From the NCBI RefSeq assembly GCF_009829925.1, contig NZ_SNVJ01000005.1, positions 1 through 64,000 of the forward strand: a stretch of DNA of 64,000 bases. The letters are read 5' to 3'. Positions 44,583-53,843 of the stretch are shown here, piece after piece. How positions within the stretch are numbered: position 1 is the stretch's first letter; the number at the start of each line of letters is the position of its first letter. The position numbers were made by a program, and so were the translations under genes. The stretch is from Teichococcus coralli. Lineage in GTDB: Bacteria; Pseudomonadota; Alphaproteobacteria; Acetobacterales; Acetobacteraceae. Below the pieces are notes generated by a model. That model was not told the origin of the DNA, did no database searches, and saw only the letters and a program-made list of their open reading frames with translations.

Positions 44583-44813
44583 CTATCGCCCTCGGTCATG
44601 CGCCCAGCGTTCCAGCTGCAACCGCTCCCAGGCGAGTCCCAGCCCACGCTGGAAGCCTTCCAGCACCCGGCGCGCCGCCCGCGCCTCGCGCCACTGGCAG
44701 TCCCTTTCGAGCAGCAGGATGAGGGACAACTGCCGCGCGATTCGATCCTCGCTTTCCCGCACCTTCCGCTCGGCGGTTGCGAGAGGCGCCTCGGGCGGAT
44801 CACCGACATGCAT
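44583..44813 (-). CDS. Small helical (coiled-coil) protein, 76 residues
   Basis: A highly charged helical protein with A-E-R-K-V-R-E-S-E-D-R-I-A-R-Q in the first half and A-R-R-V-L-E-G-F-Q-R-G-L in the second. Many alphaproteobacteria carry short proteins of this pattern (A-E-x2-V-x-E-G-E-x-R-I-x-R-Q), of unknown function. The start is ATG at 44813 without a strong ribosome site. It lies upstream of the 86-residue membrane protein gene, 53 nt apart, so the two may be one transcript. Confidence 0.55.
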   Translation of the reverse strand: MHVGDPPEAPLATAERKVRESEDRIARQLSLILLLERDCQWREARAARRVLEGFQRGLGLAWERLQLERWAHDRGR

Positions 44814-45147
44814 CTTTTTGGGCCGCCATGGTGTCTGCCTACTGGAGCAGTGGAGGATTTCGGGAACTATCCAGCTTCCGCTCGCGCCGAGTGAATCGCT
44901 CTTTCGGAGATCAGCCATTTGGGGAGGGTTTCACCTCTCGCTTGAAGAAGGCAACGGTGGCCTTCGACTCCCAGCGCGAAGTTGAGGCTGGCCCACTTTG
45001 CTGGCTGGAGCGGGAGATTCTACGCTCCGCCGTGTTGCCCGCCGCCGAAGCAGGCACCGACGGAAAGCGCCATACTGCCGGTAGGGGAACAACCGCGTGC
45101 CTGAAGCACTCCATCGTCCTTCGCCCGCGAAGGGCCCTCCCGTCGGC
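44814..45147. other. Divergent intergenic region
   Basis: About 330 nt between the small helical protein gene and the polytopic membrane protein. Apart from an alternative GTG start at 45097, no feature was recognised. It must contain promoters for both directions. Confidence 0.4.
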
Positions 45148-46806
45148 ATGCGAGCTTCCAGTGGGCGCTTCGCCTGGCTGCTGGCCTTCGCGGTCGTTCT
45201 GCTGGCGCTCCCTGTTCTGCTTACGCCGCTTCCGCCGCTGCTCGACTATCCCAACCACCTGGCACGCCTCTGGCTGGTGGCGGGCCGTGCGGCGCAGCCG
45301 CCCTTTGACCGAATCTATGCGGTGGACCTCACCAGCGTGCGGACGAATATCGGCATCGATCTCCTGGCGGCCGCGCTGGGTTCATGGCTGCCGATCGAGC
45401 GTTTCGGGCAGATGCTGGTGCTGGGCGCGGTGGTGCTGCCACCGCTGGGAGCCGCGTTGCTGAACCGCTCCGTCTTCGGTGGCCTGCACTGGTGGCTGGT
45501 CGGCCTTCCCCTGCTGGCCTGGAACTGGACGCTGATCGCCGGCTTCCTGAACTTCCAGATCGGGCTCGGGCTCGCCCTCCTGGCCGCCGCCGCCGATCCG
45601 GCGCTGGCACGGCGAACCGGCCCCCTCGGCGCCTTCGCCATACGTGCTGCGCTCGCTGCGTTGCTGCTGCTGGCGCATGCCTTTGCCGCATTGTTCTATG
45701 CGGGACTCCTCGCGGCCCTCGCGCTCGGCCGTGACTGGGACTTCCTGCGCTCGCCTCGCGAACTGGGACGGGCCGTGCGACGGGTGGCCGTGGCGGTGCT
45801 GCCGATCCTGCTGCCGGTGCTGCTTGCCTGGCTTTCCGCGCCCGCTTTGCCGGGGGCGCAGGAGGATCCGGCCACACAGACCTCCTGGCAGGGCGGCTTC
45901 AGCCTCCATGCGAAGCTGGTCACGCTGTTTTCCGGCATCGCCGCCTACAAGTCGCTTTACGACCTCGTCTTCGTGGCGCTGCTTGCCCTGCCCGTGCTGG
46001 TGGCGCTGGCGAGGCGGAGGCTTCGTTGCCACGCCGGGCTGCTGCTGGCCACGCTGGGTTTTCTCCTTCTGGCCTTCGCCGTGCCGCCCAAGGTCGCGGG
46101 AACCTATTTCGTGGACGCGCGCTTTCCCGTCATGGCGGTGCTGACCGCCGTCGCCGCGCTGCGCCCCGACATTGTCGTGCCGGCCTGGCCGCGGCGCCCC
46201 GCAGCCGAGGTTTTGCTGGCCTGCGCGCTGCTGGCCCTGGTTGGCCTCCGGGCTGCCTGGGTCGGCGGCATCTGGCATGAACGGCAGGCGGATATCGCTT
46301 CCCTCAGCCGGGCACTCGCTCACGTCCCACCAGGGAAGGCCATTCTGCAAGTGACGCATTCCATGACGGTTCCCGCCCGTCGGAGTGCGCCGCGAGGGCG
46401 GTACTACGGCGGCGGCGGTCCGATGCTCTACGAGCACTTGCCTGCCCTCGCGGTGCCTTGGCGGCACGCCTTCGTGCCGATCCTGTTCGCCTCGCGCGGA
46501 AAGCAGCCGCTGCAGGTCCTGCCGCCCTGGGACGAGATCGCCGGCCCGGACAACACGACCGCTGTCTCGGTTCACCGCCTTGCCGACGCGGAGCATGCCG
46601 TGCTGCCGGAGAACACGGAGTATGTCCGCGCCTGGCGCACCCGCTTCGACTATATTCTTGTCCTGAACGCCGACCAGCCTGACGACGAAGGACCGATGAC
46701 GATGCCGCCCGAACTGGAGCTGGTGGCCGACGAAGGCTTCGTGCAGCTCTACCGTGTCAAATCCCCCCCGGCCAGGCCGCCGGGGGAGGTCAGGGCCGGA
46801 GGCTAG
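45148..46806 (+). CDS. Polytopic membrane protein, possibly a GT-C-type glycosyltransferase
   Basis: A 552-residue protein with about ten membrane helices over residues 1-380, including the N-terminal one, and a soluble C-terminal domain of about 170 residues. An early D-Y-P-N-H-L segment follows the first helix, where GT-C glycosyltransferases often have an acidic catalytic motif. The architecture resembles lipid-linked-sugar transferases, but no family is certain. The ATG at 45148 is preferred; a GTG at 45097 with GTAGGGGAAC upstream would add 17 residues. It ends 132 nt before the FixL-like kinase. Confidence 0.6.
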   Translation: MRASSGRFAWLLAFAVVLLALPVLLTPLPPLLDYPNHLARLWLVAGRAAQPPFDRIYAVDLTSVRTNIGIDLLAAALGSWLPIERFGQMLVLGAVVLPPLGAALLNRSVFGGLHWWLVGLPLLAWNWTLIAGFLNFQIGLGLALLAAAADPALARRTGPLGAFAIRAALAALLLLAHAFAALFYAGLLAALALGRDWDFLRSPRELGRAVRRVAVAVLPILLPVLLAWLSAPALPGAQEDPATQTSWQGGFSLHAKLVTLFSGIAAYKSLYDLVFVALLALPVLVALARRRLRCHAGLLLATLGFLLLAFAVPPKVAGTYFVDARFPVMAVLTAVAALRPDIVVPAWPRRPAAEVLLACALLALVGLRAAWVGGIWHERQADIASLSRALAHVPPGKAILQVTHSMTVPARRSAPRGRYYGGGGPMLYEHLPALAVPWRHAFVPILFASRGKQPLQVLPPWDEIAGPDNTTAVSVHRLADAEHAVLPENTEYVRAWRTRFDYILVLNADQPDDEGPMTMPPELELVADEGFVQLYRVKSPPARPPGEVRAGG

Positions 46807-46938
46807 AGGGCGCCCCGCTGGGAGCGGCGGAGGCGTTCAGCCCGGTTGGGCGGCTCCGCCGCTCCGAGCGGAGGCTCTGGGCGCGGCGGCGCGAGGTGCG
46901 GCATGTCGAGCTCCGCCAGAGGAGGCAGCAATCCACTG

Positions 46939-48783
46939 ATGCCCGTGCGTGGTGCCGTCCCGACCCTTCGCCTAGACAGCCGGCTGGTGGTGCAGGGCTT
47001 CACCCCGTCGGCGGGTGCGCTGCTCGGGCTTGGGGCAGAGGATGTCGGCCGGCCCTTCGCCGCGCTGCTCGAGCGCGCGGGGCTGCATGGGCTGCAAGAG
47101 GCCGTCGCCGAGGCCCAGCGGACGGGCGAGCCGCAACACGGCCTCCTGGCGGTGGGTGGCGGCAAGCGCCGCTGGCAGGCGTTGATCCTGCCGGCGGCGG
47201 AGATGCTGACAGTCGCGTTGCTGCCCGGCCTTCCGCATTCGCCCGGTCCGCAGGAGGCAGCCGGTGCGGAGCAGGAAACCGCCCTGCTAGAAGCCCTGCC
47301 CATGGCGGGCATGCTGCTCGACCGCGAGGGCCATGTCCGGGCGGTGAACGCCGCCTGGCGCAGCCTGGCCGGAGAACTGCCCTTTCCCGGTGCGGGCGCG
47401 GCGCCGGGCGACCACTACATCCGCTGCGCCGCCGAGGCCCCGGCCTGCGATCCAGGGACGGCCGGGATGGTGGCCGAGGGTCTGCGTGCGCTGCTGGCCG
47501 GCGCGCATGACCGCTTCGAGGTGGAGTACCCCTGCGCGGGCGGCGGGCAGGCGCGCTGGCTCAAGCTGGCGGCGGTGGCGCGGGTGCCGCCACGAGGCGG
47601 GCGGCAGGCCCGGGAAGCCGTGGTCCTGCAGGAGGAGGTGACCGATGCGCGGCTGGCGCGGAACCGCATCCTGGAGCGGGAGGCGCATCTGCGCTCCATC
47701 CTGGAAACCGTGCCGGACGCCATGATCGTGATCGACGAGCACGGCACCGTTCTTTCCTTCAGCGCCGCAGCCGAGCGGCTGTTCGGATTCACCGCCGCCG
47801 AGGCCTGCGGGCAGAATGTCAGCCTGCTGATGCCGGCGCCCTACCGGGAGGCGCATGACGGCTATCTCCATCGTTATCTCTGTACCGGCGAGCGGCGGAT
47901 CATCGGCATCGGACGGCTGGTGGTCGGTCAGCGGAAGGATGGCAGCACCTTTCCGATGGAACTCTCGGTTGGCGAGGTCAGCCGCGGCGGCCGGCGCCTG
48001 TTCACCGGCTTCGTGTGCGACGTGACCGAGCGGCAGGAAACCGAGGTGCGGCTGCAGGAGCTGCAGACCGAGCTGCTGCAGGTTTCGCGGCTGAGCGCGA
48101 TGGGCCAGATGGCGGCCACCCTCGCGCACGAGCTGAACCAGCCGCTCACCGCCACCGCCAACTACCTGCGCGCCTGCCAGAGGCTGTTCGACAGCGGCGC
48201 GCCGGACCTGCCACGAGTGCGCGAGGCGGTGGCGCTGGCGGCCGAGCAGACCCTGCGCAGCGGGCAGATCATTCGCCGCCTGCGCGATTTCGTCACGCGT
48301 GGCGAAACCGAGCGGCAGGCGGAGAGCACGGTCAAGCTGGTGGAGGAGGCGAGCGCGCTGGCGCTGGTCGGTGCCAAGGAGCATGGGGTGACGGTGCGGC
48401 TGCGGCTCGATCCGCGCCTTCCGCGCATCCTGGCCGACCGAGTGCAGGTGCAGCAGGTGCTGCTGAACCTCATTCGCAACGCCATCGAGGCGATGAGCGG
48501 GATGCCGCGGCGCGAACTGACCGTGTCGGCCGAGGCGCAGGGCGAGGAGGTGGAGTTCAGCGTGGCCGATACCGGGCTGGGCCTGGCGCCGGAAGTCGCC
48601 GCGCAGCTGTTCTCGCCCTTTGTGACCACCAAGCGAAGCGGCATGGGGGTGGGGCTGTCGATCTGCCGCACCATCGTCGAGGCGCATGGTGGCCATATCC
48701 GGGCCGGGCCCAACCCCGCCGGCGGCAGCATTTTCCGCTTCACCATCCCTGTCGCGCCGGAGGGGGAAGCGGAGCCGCGCTGA
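46939..48783 (+). CDS. fixL: FixL-type oxygen-sensing heme PAS histidine kinase
   Basis: A 614-residue cytoplasmic kinase. Two less certain PAS-like regions fill the N-terminal 230 residues. A PAS domain (about residues 250-360) then matches FixL: the proximal heme His (residue 306) is in A-H-D-G-Y, and the equivalent of the distal Arg220 is in I-I-G-I-G-R. His214 of the Bradyrhizobium protein is Arg here. The dimerisation domain has the phospho-acceptor His397 in L-A-H-E-L-N-Q-P. The ATPase domain has N-A-I-E-A, D-T-G-L-G-L and [12 protein letters not shown] at 46939 with AGAGGAGG upstream is preferred to an upstream TTG. Confidence 0.87.
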   Translation: MPVRGAVPTLRLDSRLVVQGFTPSAGALLGLGAEDVGRPFAALLERAGLHGLQEAVAEAQRTGEPQHGLLAVGGGKRRWQALILPAAEMLTVALLPGLPHSPGPQEAAGAEQETALLEALPMAGMLLDREGHVRAVNAAWRSLAGELPFPGAGAAPGDHYIRCAAEAPACDPGTAGMVAEGLRALLAGAHDRFEVEYPCAGGGQARWLKLAAVARVPPRGGRQAREAVVLQEEVTDARLARNRILEREAHLRSILETVPDAMIVIDEHGTVLSFSAAAERLFGFTAAEACGQNVSLLMPAPYREAHDGYLHRYLCTGERRIIGIGRLVVGQRKDGSTFPMELSVGEVSRGGRRLFTGFVCDVTERQETEVRLQELQTELLQVSRLSAMGQMAATLAHELNQPLTATANYLRACQRLFDSGAPDLPRVREAVALAAEQTLRSGQIIRRLRDFVTRGETERQAESTVKLVEEASALALVGAKEHGVTVRLRLDPRLPRILADRVQVQQVLLNLIRNAIEAMSGMPRRELTVSAEAQGEEVEFSVADTGLGLAPEVAAQLFSPFVTTKRSGMGVGLSICRTIVEAHGGHIRAGPNPAGGSIFRFTIPVAPEGEAEPR

Positions 48784-49171
48784 AGCCGGCCTGTGGGCGC
48801 GAAGCGATGGCATGCTCGATCCAGGCGAGAAGGTCCTCCTGCTCGAACGGCTTTTCGAGCACGCCGACCGCACCAAGCGTGGCTGCCAGCCGCGTGATGT
48901 TCCGGCTGGGCATGCTGGTGACCAGCAGCGTCGGCGGGGCCAAGCCGGCATTGCGCAGGCGGGTGAGTAGCTCGAGGCCGGTGATCTGTGGCATCTCGTG
49001 GTCCAGCACAAGGCAGGCCAGCACCTCCGGCCGTGCCTCCGCCAGGAACTGCGTGCCCGAGGCGTAGGCCTCAACGACATAGCCGGCCGTCTCGAGCAGG
49101 AACCGGAGGGAGTCGCGAACACCCATGTCGTCGTCGACGAGGGCGATGGTGCGGAGAGGCGGGCTGACCAT
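48740..49171 (-). CDS. Single-domain response regulator receiver
   Basis: A 143-residue CheY-like receiver. The acidic pocket is in A-L-V-D-D-D, the phospho-acceptor Asp in C-L-V-L-D-H-E-M-P, and the switch residues are T in L-L-V-T-S and K in L-E-K-P-F. There is no output domain; a Pro-rich 20-residue tail follows. Its 3' end overlaps the 3' end of the kinase gene by 44 nt on the opposite strand. It lies upstream of fixJ on the same strand (gap 124 nt) and could be an alternative phosphate acceptor or sink for the FixL-like kinase. Confidence 0.85.
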   Translation of the reverse strand: MVSPPLRTIALVDDDMGVRDSLRFLLETAGYVVEAYASGTQFLAEARPEVLACLVLDHEMPQITGLELLTRLRNAGLAPPTLLVTSMPSRNITRLAATLGAVGVLEKPFEQEDLLAWIEHAIASRPQAGFSAAPLPPPARQGW

Positions 49172-49295
49172 GGGAAGCTCCGGGCTTCAGGGCTCGCGCC
49201 GGACGAGGCCGGCTCCTGAAGGAAGCCTTTCTAACGGAGGCCCGCCCGCCTCGCGCTGATCTGCATCACCTGGCCGGAGGGCATCGGTCCTCCGT

Positions 49296-49934
49296 TTACG
49301 GCGCCACGGCCACCCCTGCGCTGAGCGCCATGCGGACAAGCTCGGAAAGGTTGCGCGCCCCCATCTTCTCCATCACCCGGGCGCGATGCACTTCCACGGT
49401 CCGTGGACTGGCGCCGAGATCGGCGGCAATCGTCTTGTTGGATTGGCCGGCCACGAGCCGCTCCAGCACCTGGTGCTCGCGCGGGGTGAGGGTGGCCAGG
49501 CGGGCGGCGACGCGGCCGCGCTCGGCCTCGTGCTCACGGCTTCTGCGGTCGGCTTCCAGGGCGGTGCGGATCGTGCCGAGCAGCGCCTCGTCGTCGAATG
49601 GCTTCTCGATGAAGTCGAAGGCGCCCGCCTTGAGGGCCTGCACGGCGATCGGAACGTCGCCATGCCCGGTCATGAAGATCAGCGGCAGCCGAAAGCCGAG
49701 CTCCCGCAGCCGGCGCTGCAGCGCCAGGCCGTCGATATCCGGCATCCGCACGTCGGCCAGCACGCAGCCAGACTGAAGCGCGGGCGCGACCACCAGGAAG
49801 GCCGCGGCGGAGTCATAGGTCCGCGCGGCAAGCCCGGCGCACTGGAACAGGAAGGCCAGGGAATGGCGGACCGCCTCATCGTCGTCGATGACATGCACAG
49901 CGGCCTCGCCCGCTGCCGGGGATATCTCTGGCAT
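49296..49934 (-). CDS. fixJ: FixJ-family response regulator
   Basis: A 212-residue regulator with an N-terminal receiver (D-D-D-E-A-V-R, phospho-acceptor Asp in L-A-D-V-R-M-P-D-I-D-G, Lys in I-E-K-P-F) and a C-terminal LuxR-type DNA-binding domain (L-T-P-R-E-H-Q-V-L, S-P-R-T-V-E-V-H-R-A-R). It is the expected partner of the FixL-like kinase about 0.5 kb away. ATG at 49934 gives the usual length; the frame extends 12 codons upstream. Typical FixJ targets are fixK-type genes such as the one 0.8 kb away. Confidence 0.9.
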   Translation of the reverse strand: MPEISPAAGEAAVHVIDDDEAVRHSLAFLFQCAGLAARTYDSAAAFLVVAPALQSGCVLADVRMPDIDGLALQRRLRELGFRLPLIFMTGHGDVPIAVQALKAGAFDFIEKPFDDEALLGTIRTALEADRRSREHEAERGRVAARLATLTPREHQVLERLVAGQSNKTIAADLGASPRTVEVHRARVMEKMGARNLSELVRMALSAGVAVAP

Positions 49935-50753
49935 GGTCGCGAACAATCCTTCCGCCGGGCGATCGCGCATCCAGGGGCGGCTGCCGGGTGGCAGCCGGCT
50001 TTGTCGCCCCCGGCCAGCCTAACACGATCTCGAATCACCGGGGGCCTGGCGCGGGTCCAGACAGGCTACGAGGCGCAGGAGGGGGCAGGCGCCGCTAGGT
50101 TCCGGTGCGGATCAGCCCCGGTCTCCCACCGGGCGCCCTTGCGTCATTGCCGCGTGCCGGCGCCGGGCAAGGCGGCAGCACGGACGGAGGTTGATCCGGT
50201 GGAGGGTGGATGCGCAGGGAAGCCGCGCGTTGCTCGCGAGCTCTGCCGGCCCTGCCGCGAACGCCAAGCTGCTCCAGGCGATCTCTGCCCGGGGCGCGGC
50301 ATCGCGCAGACCATCGCGGCACCGGCACGCCGGGATGCTGCTGCCGCGGCATGCAAGCCACGCCGGAGAGGGCCGGCGCGGCAGGAAAGCGGCGGCGCAC
50401 GCTGAACGCCAGGCCCTCGACCATGATCCGGAAGGACTTCTCCGCACGACAATGATCAAGCCCGAGACGCGGCTGAATCGGAGGGGCAGACCGCGTGATC
50501 GTCGAGGCGGCAGCCAACCCCGTCGTCTTCATCGACGGGCGAGGCGTGGTGCGGCCGGTGAAGCCTGTGGTGACTCGGGTTTCCGGCCGCCCTGCGGCGG
50601 TCAGGTCGCCCCCGCCAGGTTAAGGTGCCGGCCGCGGCGCGGCATACATACTTCTCCTGATGGGGCTTTCCCCGATGGGGAAGTTCCGGATTATCGCACT
50701 TCCGCTGTTCCGGTATTGGTTCGACTGGACCGCCTGGCCGATGGAGCGCGAAC
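49935..50753. other. Long intergenic region between fixJ and the FixK-type gene
   Basis: About 820 nt with no convincing gene; short Arg/Pro-rich frames on both strands look like noise. A 42-codon GTG-started frame at 50492-50620 is possible but unsupported. The region contains GGGGCTTTCCCCGATGGGGA (50663-50682), a small hairpin upstream of the FixK-type gene. It may hold FixJ-controlled promoters. Confidence 0.4.
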
Positions 50754-51452
50754 ATGCCCATTGCTTCCCTTGTCCGTGGCAGCTCCGCTCCTGCGCCGCC
50801 CACCTCGGCCATGGAGATGCTGGGCATGGGCGAAGCGCATGATCCGCGCTTCGCTTTCGGCCATCCCCTCCGGCTCGGACGGGGCGCCGAGATCTATGCC
50901 GAAGGGGCACCGATCGGGGATCTCTACAAGGTCGTCTCGGGCACGGTCCGCACCTGCCGCTACCTGCAGGATGGCCGCCGCGTCGTGGCGGAGTTCGTTC
51001 TCGCCGGCGAGATCTTCGGCGTGGATGGCGTGGACCACCACAACTTCTCGGCGGAGGCGGTCACCGAGGCGGTTGTCATCGCCTTTCCGCGCGAGCAGCT
51101 CAATGCGTGGGTGGACCACGAGCTGCCCGCGGCCCGCGCCTGGCGCAACTTCATGCTTGCCAAGCTGAGCGGCGCGCAAAGCCACTGCGTTCTGCTCGGC
51201 CGCAAGACGGCGACGGAGCGCGTTGCATCCCTCCTGCTCGATCTTGCCGACCGCGCCGGCTCCGCTTCCCTCCTCGACCTGCCGATGTCCCGCTACGACA
51301 TCGCCGACCATCTTGGCCTGACGGCCGAGACGGTGAGCCGCATCTTCAGCGGATTCAGGCGGGGCGGCGTCATCGCCAACCGCAATTCCCGCAAGGTGCG
51401 GATCCTGGACCGGAGTCGTCTTGAGGCCGAAGCGGCCCGGGACACTGCCTGA
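50754..51452 (+). CDS. Crp/Fnr-family (FixK-type) transcription regulator
   Basis: A 232-residue regulator with an N-terminal cyclic-nucleotide-like beta barrel (L-R-L-G-R-G-A-E-I-Y-A-E-G-A through the G-E-I-F-G-V turn) and a C-terminal winged helix whose recognition helix is T-A-E-T-V-S-R-I-F-S-G-F. The N-terminal cysteines needed for the Fnr iron-sulfur cluster are absent, which fits FixK rather than Fnr. The recognition residues E-x2-S-R match proteins binding TTGA-N6-TCAA-like boxes. It likely relays FixLJ oxygen signals to target genes such as the adjacent stress protein. Confidence 0.82.
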   Translation: MPIASLVRGSSAPAPPTSAMEMLGMGEAHDPRFAFGHPLRLGRGAEIYAEGAPIGDLYKVVSGTVRTCRYLQDGRRVVAEFVLAGEIFGVDGVDHHNFSAEAVTEAVVIAFPREQLNAWVDHELPAARAWRNFMLAKLSGAQSHCVLLGRKTATERVASLLLDLADRAGSASLLDLPMSRYDIADHLGLTAETVSRIFSGFRRGGVIANRNSRKVRILDRSRLEAEAARDTA

Positions 51453-51733
51453 GCCTGCAGAGCACCGCGTGGCAAGGTGAGTTGCGGGCGAAGCAGCCGA
51501 GCGGGTCACCGGCAGCGTGCCGGCGCGCGGGTGCGGCAGAATCCTGGTGGTATGCGGCGCCGGGGCGGAGGCGAGCGGCACGGCGCTGCCGGTGGGGGAG
51601 GGAGATGCCGTGCTCCGGCGGCTGCCCGATGTGAGGCGGGCAGGTGCGCGAGCTCGGCCCGGCGCTGTCAGAGCGTGCGCCGCACCGGTCCGCCCCTCGC
51701 CCGCTGCCGCCGCCCGTGGGGTCGCGACCGCAG

Positions 51734-51751
51734 CGCTGACATAGGTCAGCG
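51734..51751. promoter_or_regulatory. Fnr/FixK-type palindrome upstream of the stress-protein gene
   Basis: The 18-bp sequence CGCTGACATAGGTCAGCG is a perfect palindrome apart from its 4-nt centre. It contains TGA-N6-TCA, the core of Fnr/FixK boxes, with C/G rather than T/A at the outer positions. It is centred about 75 bp before the universal stress protein start and 290 bp after the FixK-type gene. Confidence 0.5.
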
Positions 51752-51817
51752 ACGGCGGCCCCGGAAAATGCTGCGCTGTGGAGGCAGGCATCCCGCCGCG
51801 AAAGGGAACCAAGTCTC

Positions 51818-52657
51818 ATGCAGGGCTACGGGAGCATTATGGTTCATGTGCGCGCCGAGGGAGAGGCCGGCCAGGCCGTCTCTCTCGCGGCGGAACTGGC
51901 CCGGCGCTTCGACGCACGGCTGATTGGCATCGCGGCCGCTGATGTGGCGCTGACCATGAGCGTCGCATCCTATGGATCAGGCAGCGCGCAGCTTGTCACG
52001 TTGCGGATGGCTGAGCTGGAGGACAAGCTGCGCGCTGCCGAGCTGCTGTTCCGGGGCTCTGCCGGCGCGGCGGGCGAGCATGTGGAATGGCGTGCCTTCA
52101 CCGAGTTCCCCGCGACCGCCGTGGCGCGCGAGGCACGGGCTGCGGACCTGTTGGTGATGAGCCCGCGCGCGGGCGCGCGGAACAGCAGCTTCATGAGCGA
52201 GGCCGAGCCTGGCGACGTCCTGATGCAGGCGGGACGACCCATTCTCCTCGTGCCTTCCGGACTGGGCGAACTCTCTGCTTCCAGGATCCTGGTCGCGTGG
52301 AAGGACCGTCGGGAGGCCCGGCGCGCCGTCCGCGACGCCCTGCCGCTGCTCGCCCGGGCGGAGCGCGTGCAGGTGCTGGAGATTTGTGAAGCCGAGGAAT
52401 CGGTGGCCGCTGCCAGGCGCCGGGTCGCGGACGTCGCTGCCTATCTGCGCGATCATGGCGCGTGCGCGGAGGGCGAGGCCCGCCTCCGAAGGGAGGTGAG
52501 CGCTTCAAGGGAACTCGCGGCGGCGGCGGCTGCGCTGGAGGCTGATCTGGTTGTCGCGGGCGGCTATGGCCATGCACGGTTGCGCGAGTGGGTCTTCGGT
52601 GGCGTCACGCGGGACTTGATGGCGGATCCCACCCGCTGCTGCCTGTTGAGTCACTAG
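51818..52657 (+). CDS. Tandem-domain universal stress protein
   Basis: A 279-residue protein with two UspA domains (about residues 5-145 and 155-279). The second carries the ATP-binding loop G-G-Y-G-H-A-R and G-G-V-T-R. The first has a degraded loop. Such tandem Usp proteins are often induced by low oxygen together with fixK-type regulators. The palindrome upstream of the gene supports this here. Confidence 0.87.
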   Translation: MQGYGSIMVHVRAEGEAGQAVSLAAELARRFDARLIGIAAADVALTMSVASYGSGSAQLVTLRMAELEDKLRAAELLFRGSAGAAGEHVEWRAFTEFPATAVAREARAADLLVMSPRAGARNSSFMSEAEPGDVLMQAGRPILLVPSGLGELSASRILVAWKDRREARRAVRDALPLLARAERVQVLEICEAEESVAAARRRVADVAAYLRDHGACAEGEARLRREVSASRELAAAAAALEADLVVAGGYGHARLREWVFGGVTRDLMADPTRCCLLSH

Positions 52658-52917
52658 AGCGACCCGCCTCCGCCTTGGCTCACCTCGAACGCTCCCGCTC
52701 TTCGCCATGAAGAGCGCTTCCACCCGATCCGGTGCTTGCGCCTGATCGGGATCAGGAAACGAGGGTCTGTTCTCAATGGCCTGCCGGTCCGCGGCGTACA
52801 TGGAGAGGCCGACCAACTTCGCGGGCAGGACACTGGCGCTGCGCGACCTGTGCGCGGCCGCGGCGGCGCCCGCGCGCCACCACCTCCGCATCCGGCCCAC
52901 CCCGGGCGTTCCGCGCC
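52658..52917. other. Intergenic region with palindromes
   Basis: About 260 nt. It contains ACTAGAGCGACCCG near 52666 and the hairpin CCTGATCGGGATCAGG near 52740, which share short words with the palindromic unit near 28.6 kb. No gene was seen. Confidence 0.4.
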
Positions 52918-53571
52918 TCATGGGAGCCGCATGAAGTTGGCTGCTCCCGAGGCGCGGGCGATCAACGCCTGCATGGCGGGGTTGCTCGCGCCCTGCTCGT
53001 CGGTCAGCGCATCCATCGGACAGAAATACTCGTGCGCCTGCGGCATCTGGGTGCGCGCGAAGCCGTCGTACTGGCGGGTCTTCAGCCCGTAGAGCACCCG
53101 CACGTCGCGCACCGGCAGTACCAGCGGTTCGACCGGCTGCTGCCGCAGCAGCTTGATATGCTGCCAGCGCGGCTTGTCGCTCCCGGGGTCGAGCGGCGCC
53201 GTCAGCCAGGGCACCGGGCAGACCGTGAGCAGCGAGGTCGTGGACGGGGCGAAGCGGGAGCGCTTGTCGAGCAGGTTCTGCAGGGTCGAGCAGGCCTCGA
53301 TGCAGAGAATATCGCAGTAGGCGTCCGCCGGATCCGGGCTGAAATGCAGCCAAAGGCCATCCGGCAGGGTGCGAAGCCGGTTGGAACCCGGGAGCCGCAG
53401 AAAAGGGTGGGTACTCGTATCAGCCTCGCCCGGGCGGGCGCGCATCCAGATGCCACGCTGCTTCGGGGAGTCGAGGGCGCCAGGCGGTCGCTGTGGCCAG
53501 GTACGCAGTCGCCGGCGGACCAAGTCGTCCAGTGAGCGGTAAGTAAGTTCCGGTTGGCCCGAGTCGCGCAT
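52918..53571 (-). CDS. Hypothetical protein, 217 residues
   Basis: I do not recognise this family. The protein has no signal peptide or membrane segment. It contains W-L-H-F-S-P-D-P-A-D-A-Y-C-D-I-L-C-I-E-A-C with three closely spaced cysteines and a later L-K-T-R-Q-Y-D-G-F-A-R-T-Q. The codon pattern and length look like a real gene. It lies alone between the stress-protein region and gltA, on the strand of gltA but beyond its terminator. Confidence 0.6.
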   Translation of the reverse strand: MRDSGQPELTYRSLDDLVRRRLRTWPQRPPGALDSPKQRGIWMRARPGEADTSTHPFLRLPGSNRLRTLPDGLWLHFSPDPADAYCDILCIEACSTLQNLLDKRSRFAPSTTSLLTVCPVPWLTAPLDPGSDKPRWQHIKLLRQQPVEPLVLPVRDVRVLYGLKTRQYDGFARTQMPQAHEYFCPMDALTDEQGASNPAMQALIARASGAANFMRLP

Positions 53572-53786
53572 CAGAGGTGTTCCGTCCGCATCTTGCAGGT
53601 AACGGGGAACAATGAATGCGATCTCGAACTTGTGATCAAGAGGAAGAGCGGAGTTTCTCTGAATTTTTCGTTGAAAGCTTTCACTGCCGATGGAGATTTA
53701 ACTTCCGAATGCGACCATAGACTTCTCCTTCATTTGATGCGTGACAATAACTTGGAAGTCGTTCTTCCTGCGAAGTGCAAAGAAAA

Positions 53787-53812
53787 GCCCGCCACAGCGA
53801 ACCGTGGCGGGC
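53787..53812 (-). terminator. Terminator of gltA
   Basis: A perfect 9-bp stem GCCCGCCAC/GTGGCGGGC with an 8-nt loop is followed on the minus strand by TTTTC, 31 nt downstream of the gltA stop codon. The AT-richer bases to 53571 contain no gene. Confidence 0.75.
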
Positions 53813-53843
53813 CTCCTTGCGGCCGAAATGCGGCGTGGCGCGG

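Noticed and set aside
50095-50660. Several overlapping frames between fixJ and the FixK-type gene
   Set aside because: None has a ribosome site, domain or plausible composition.
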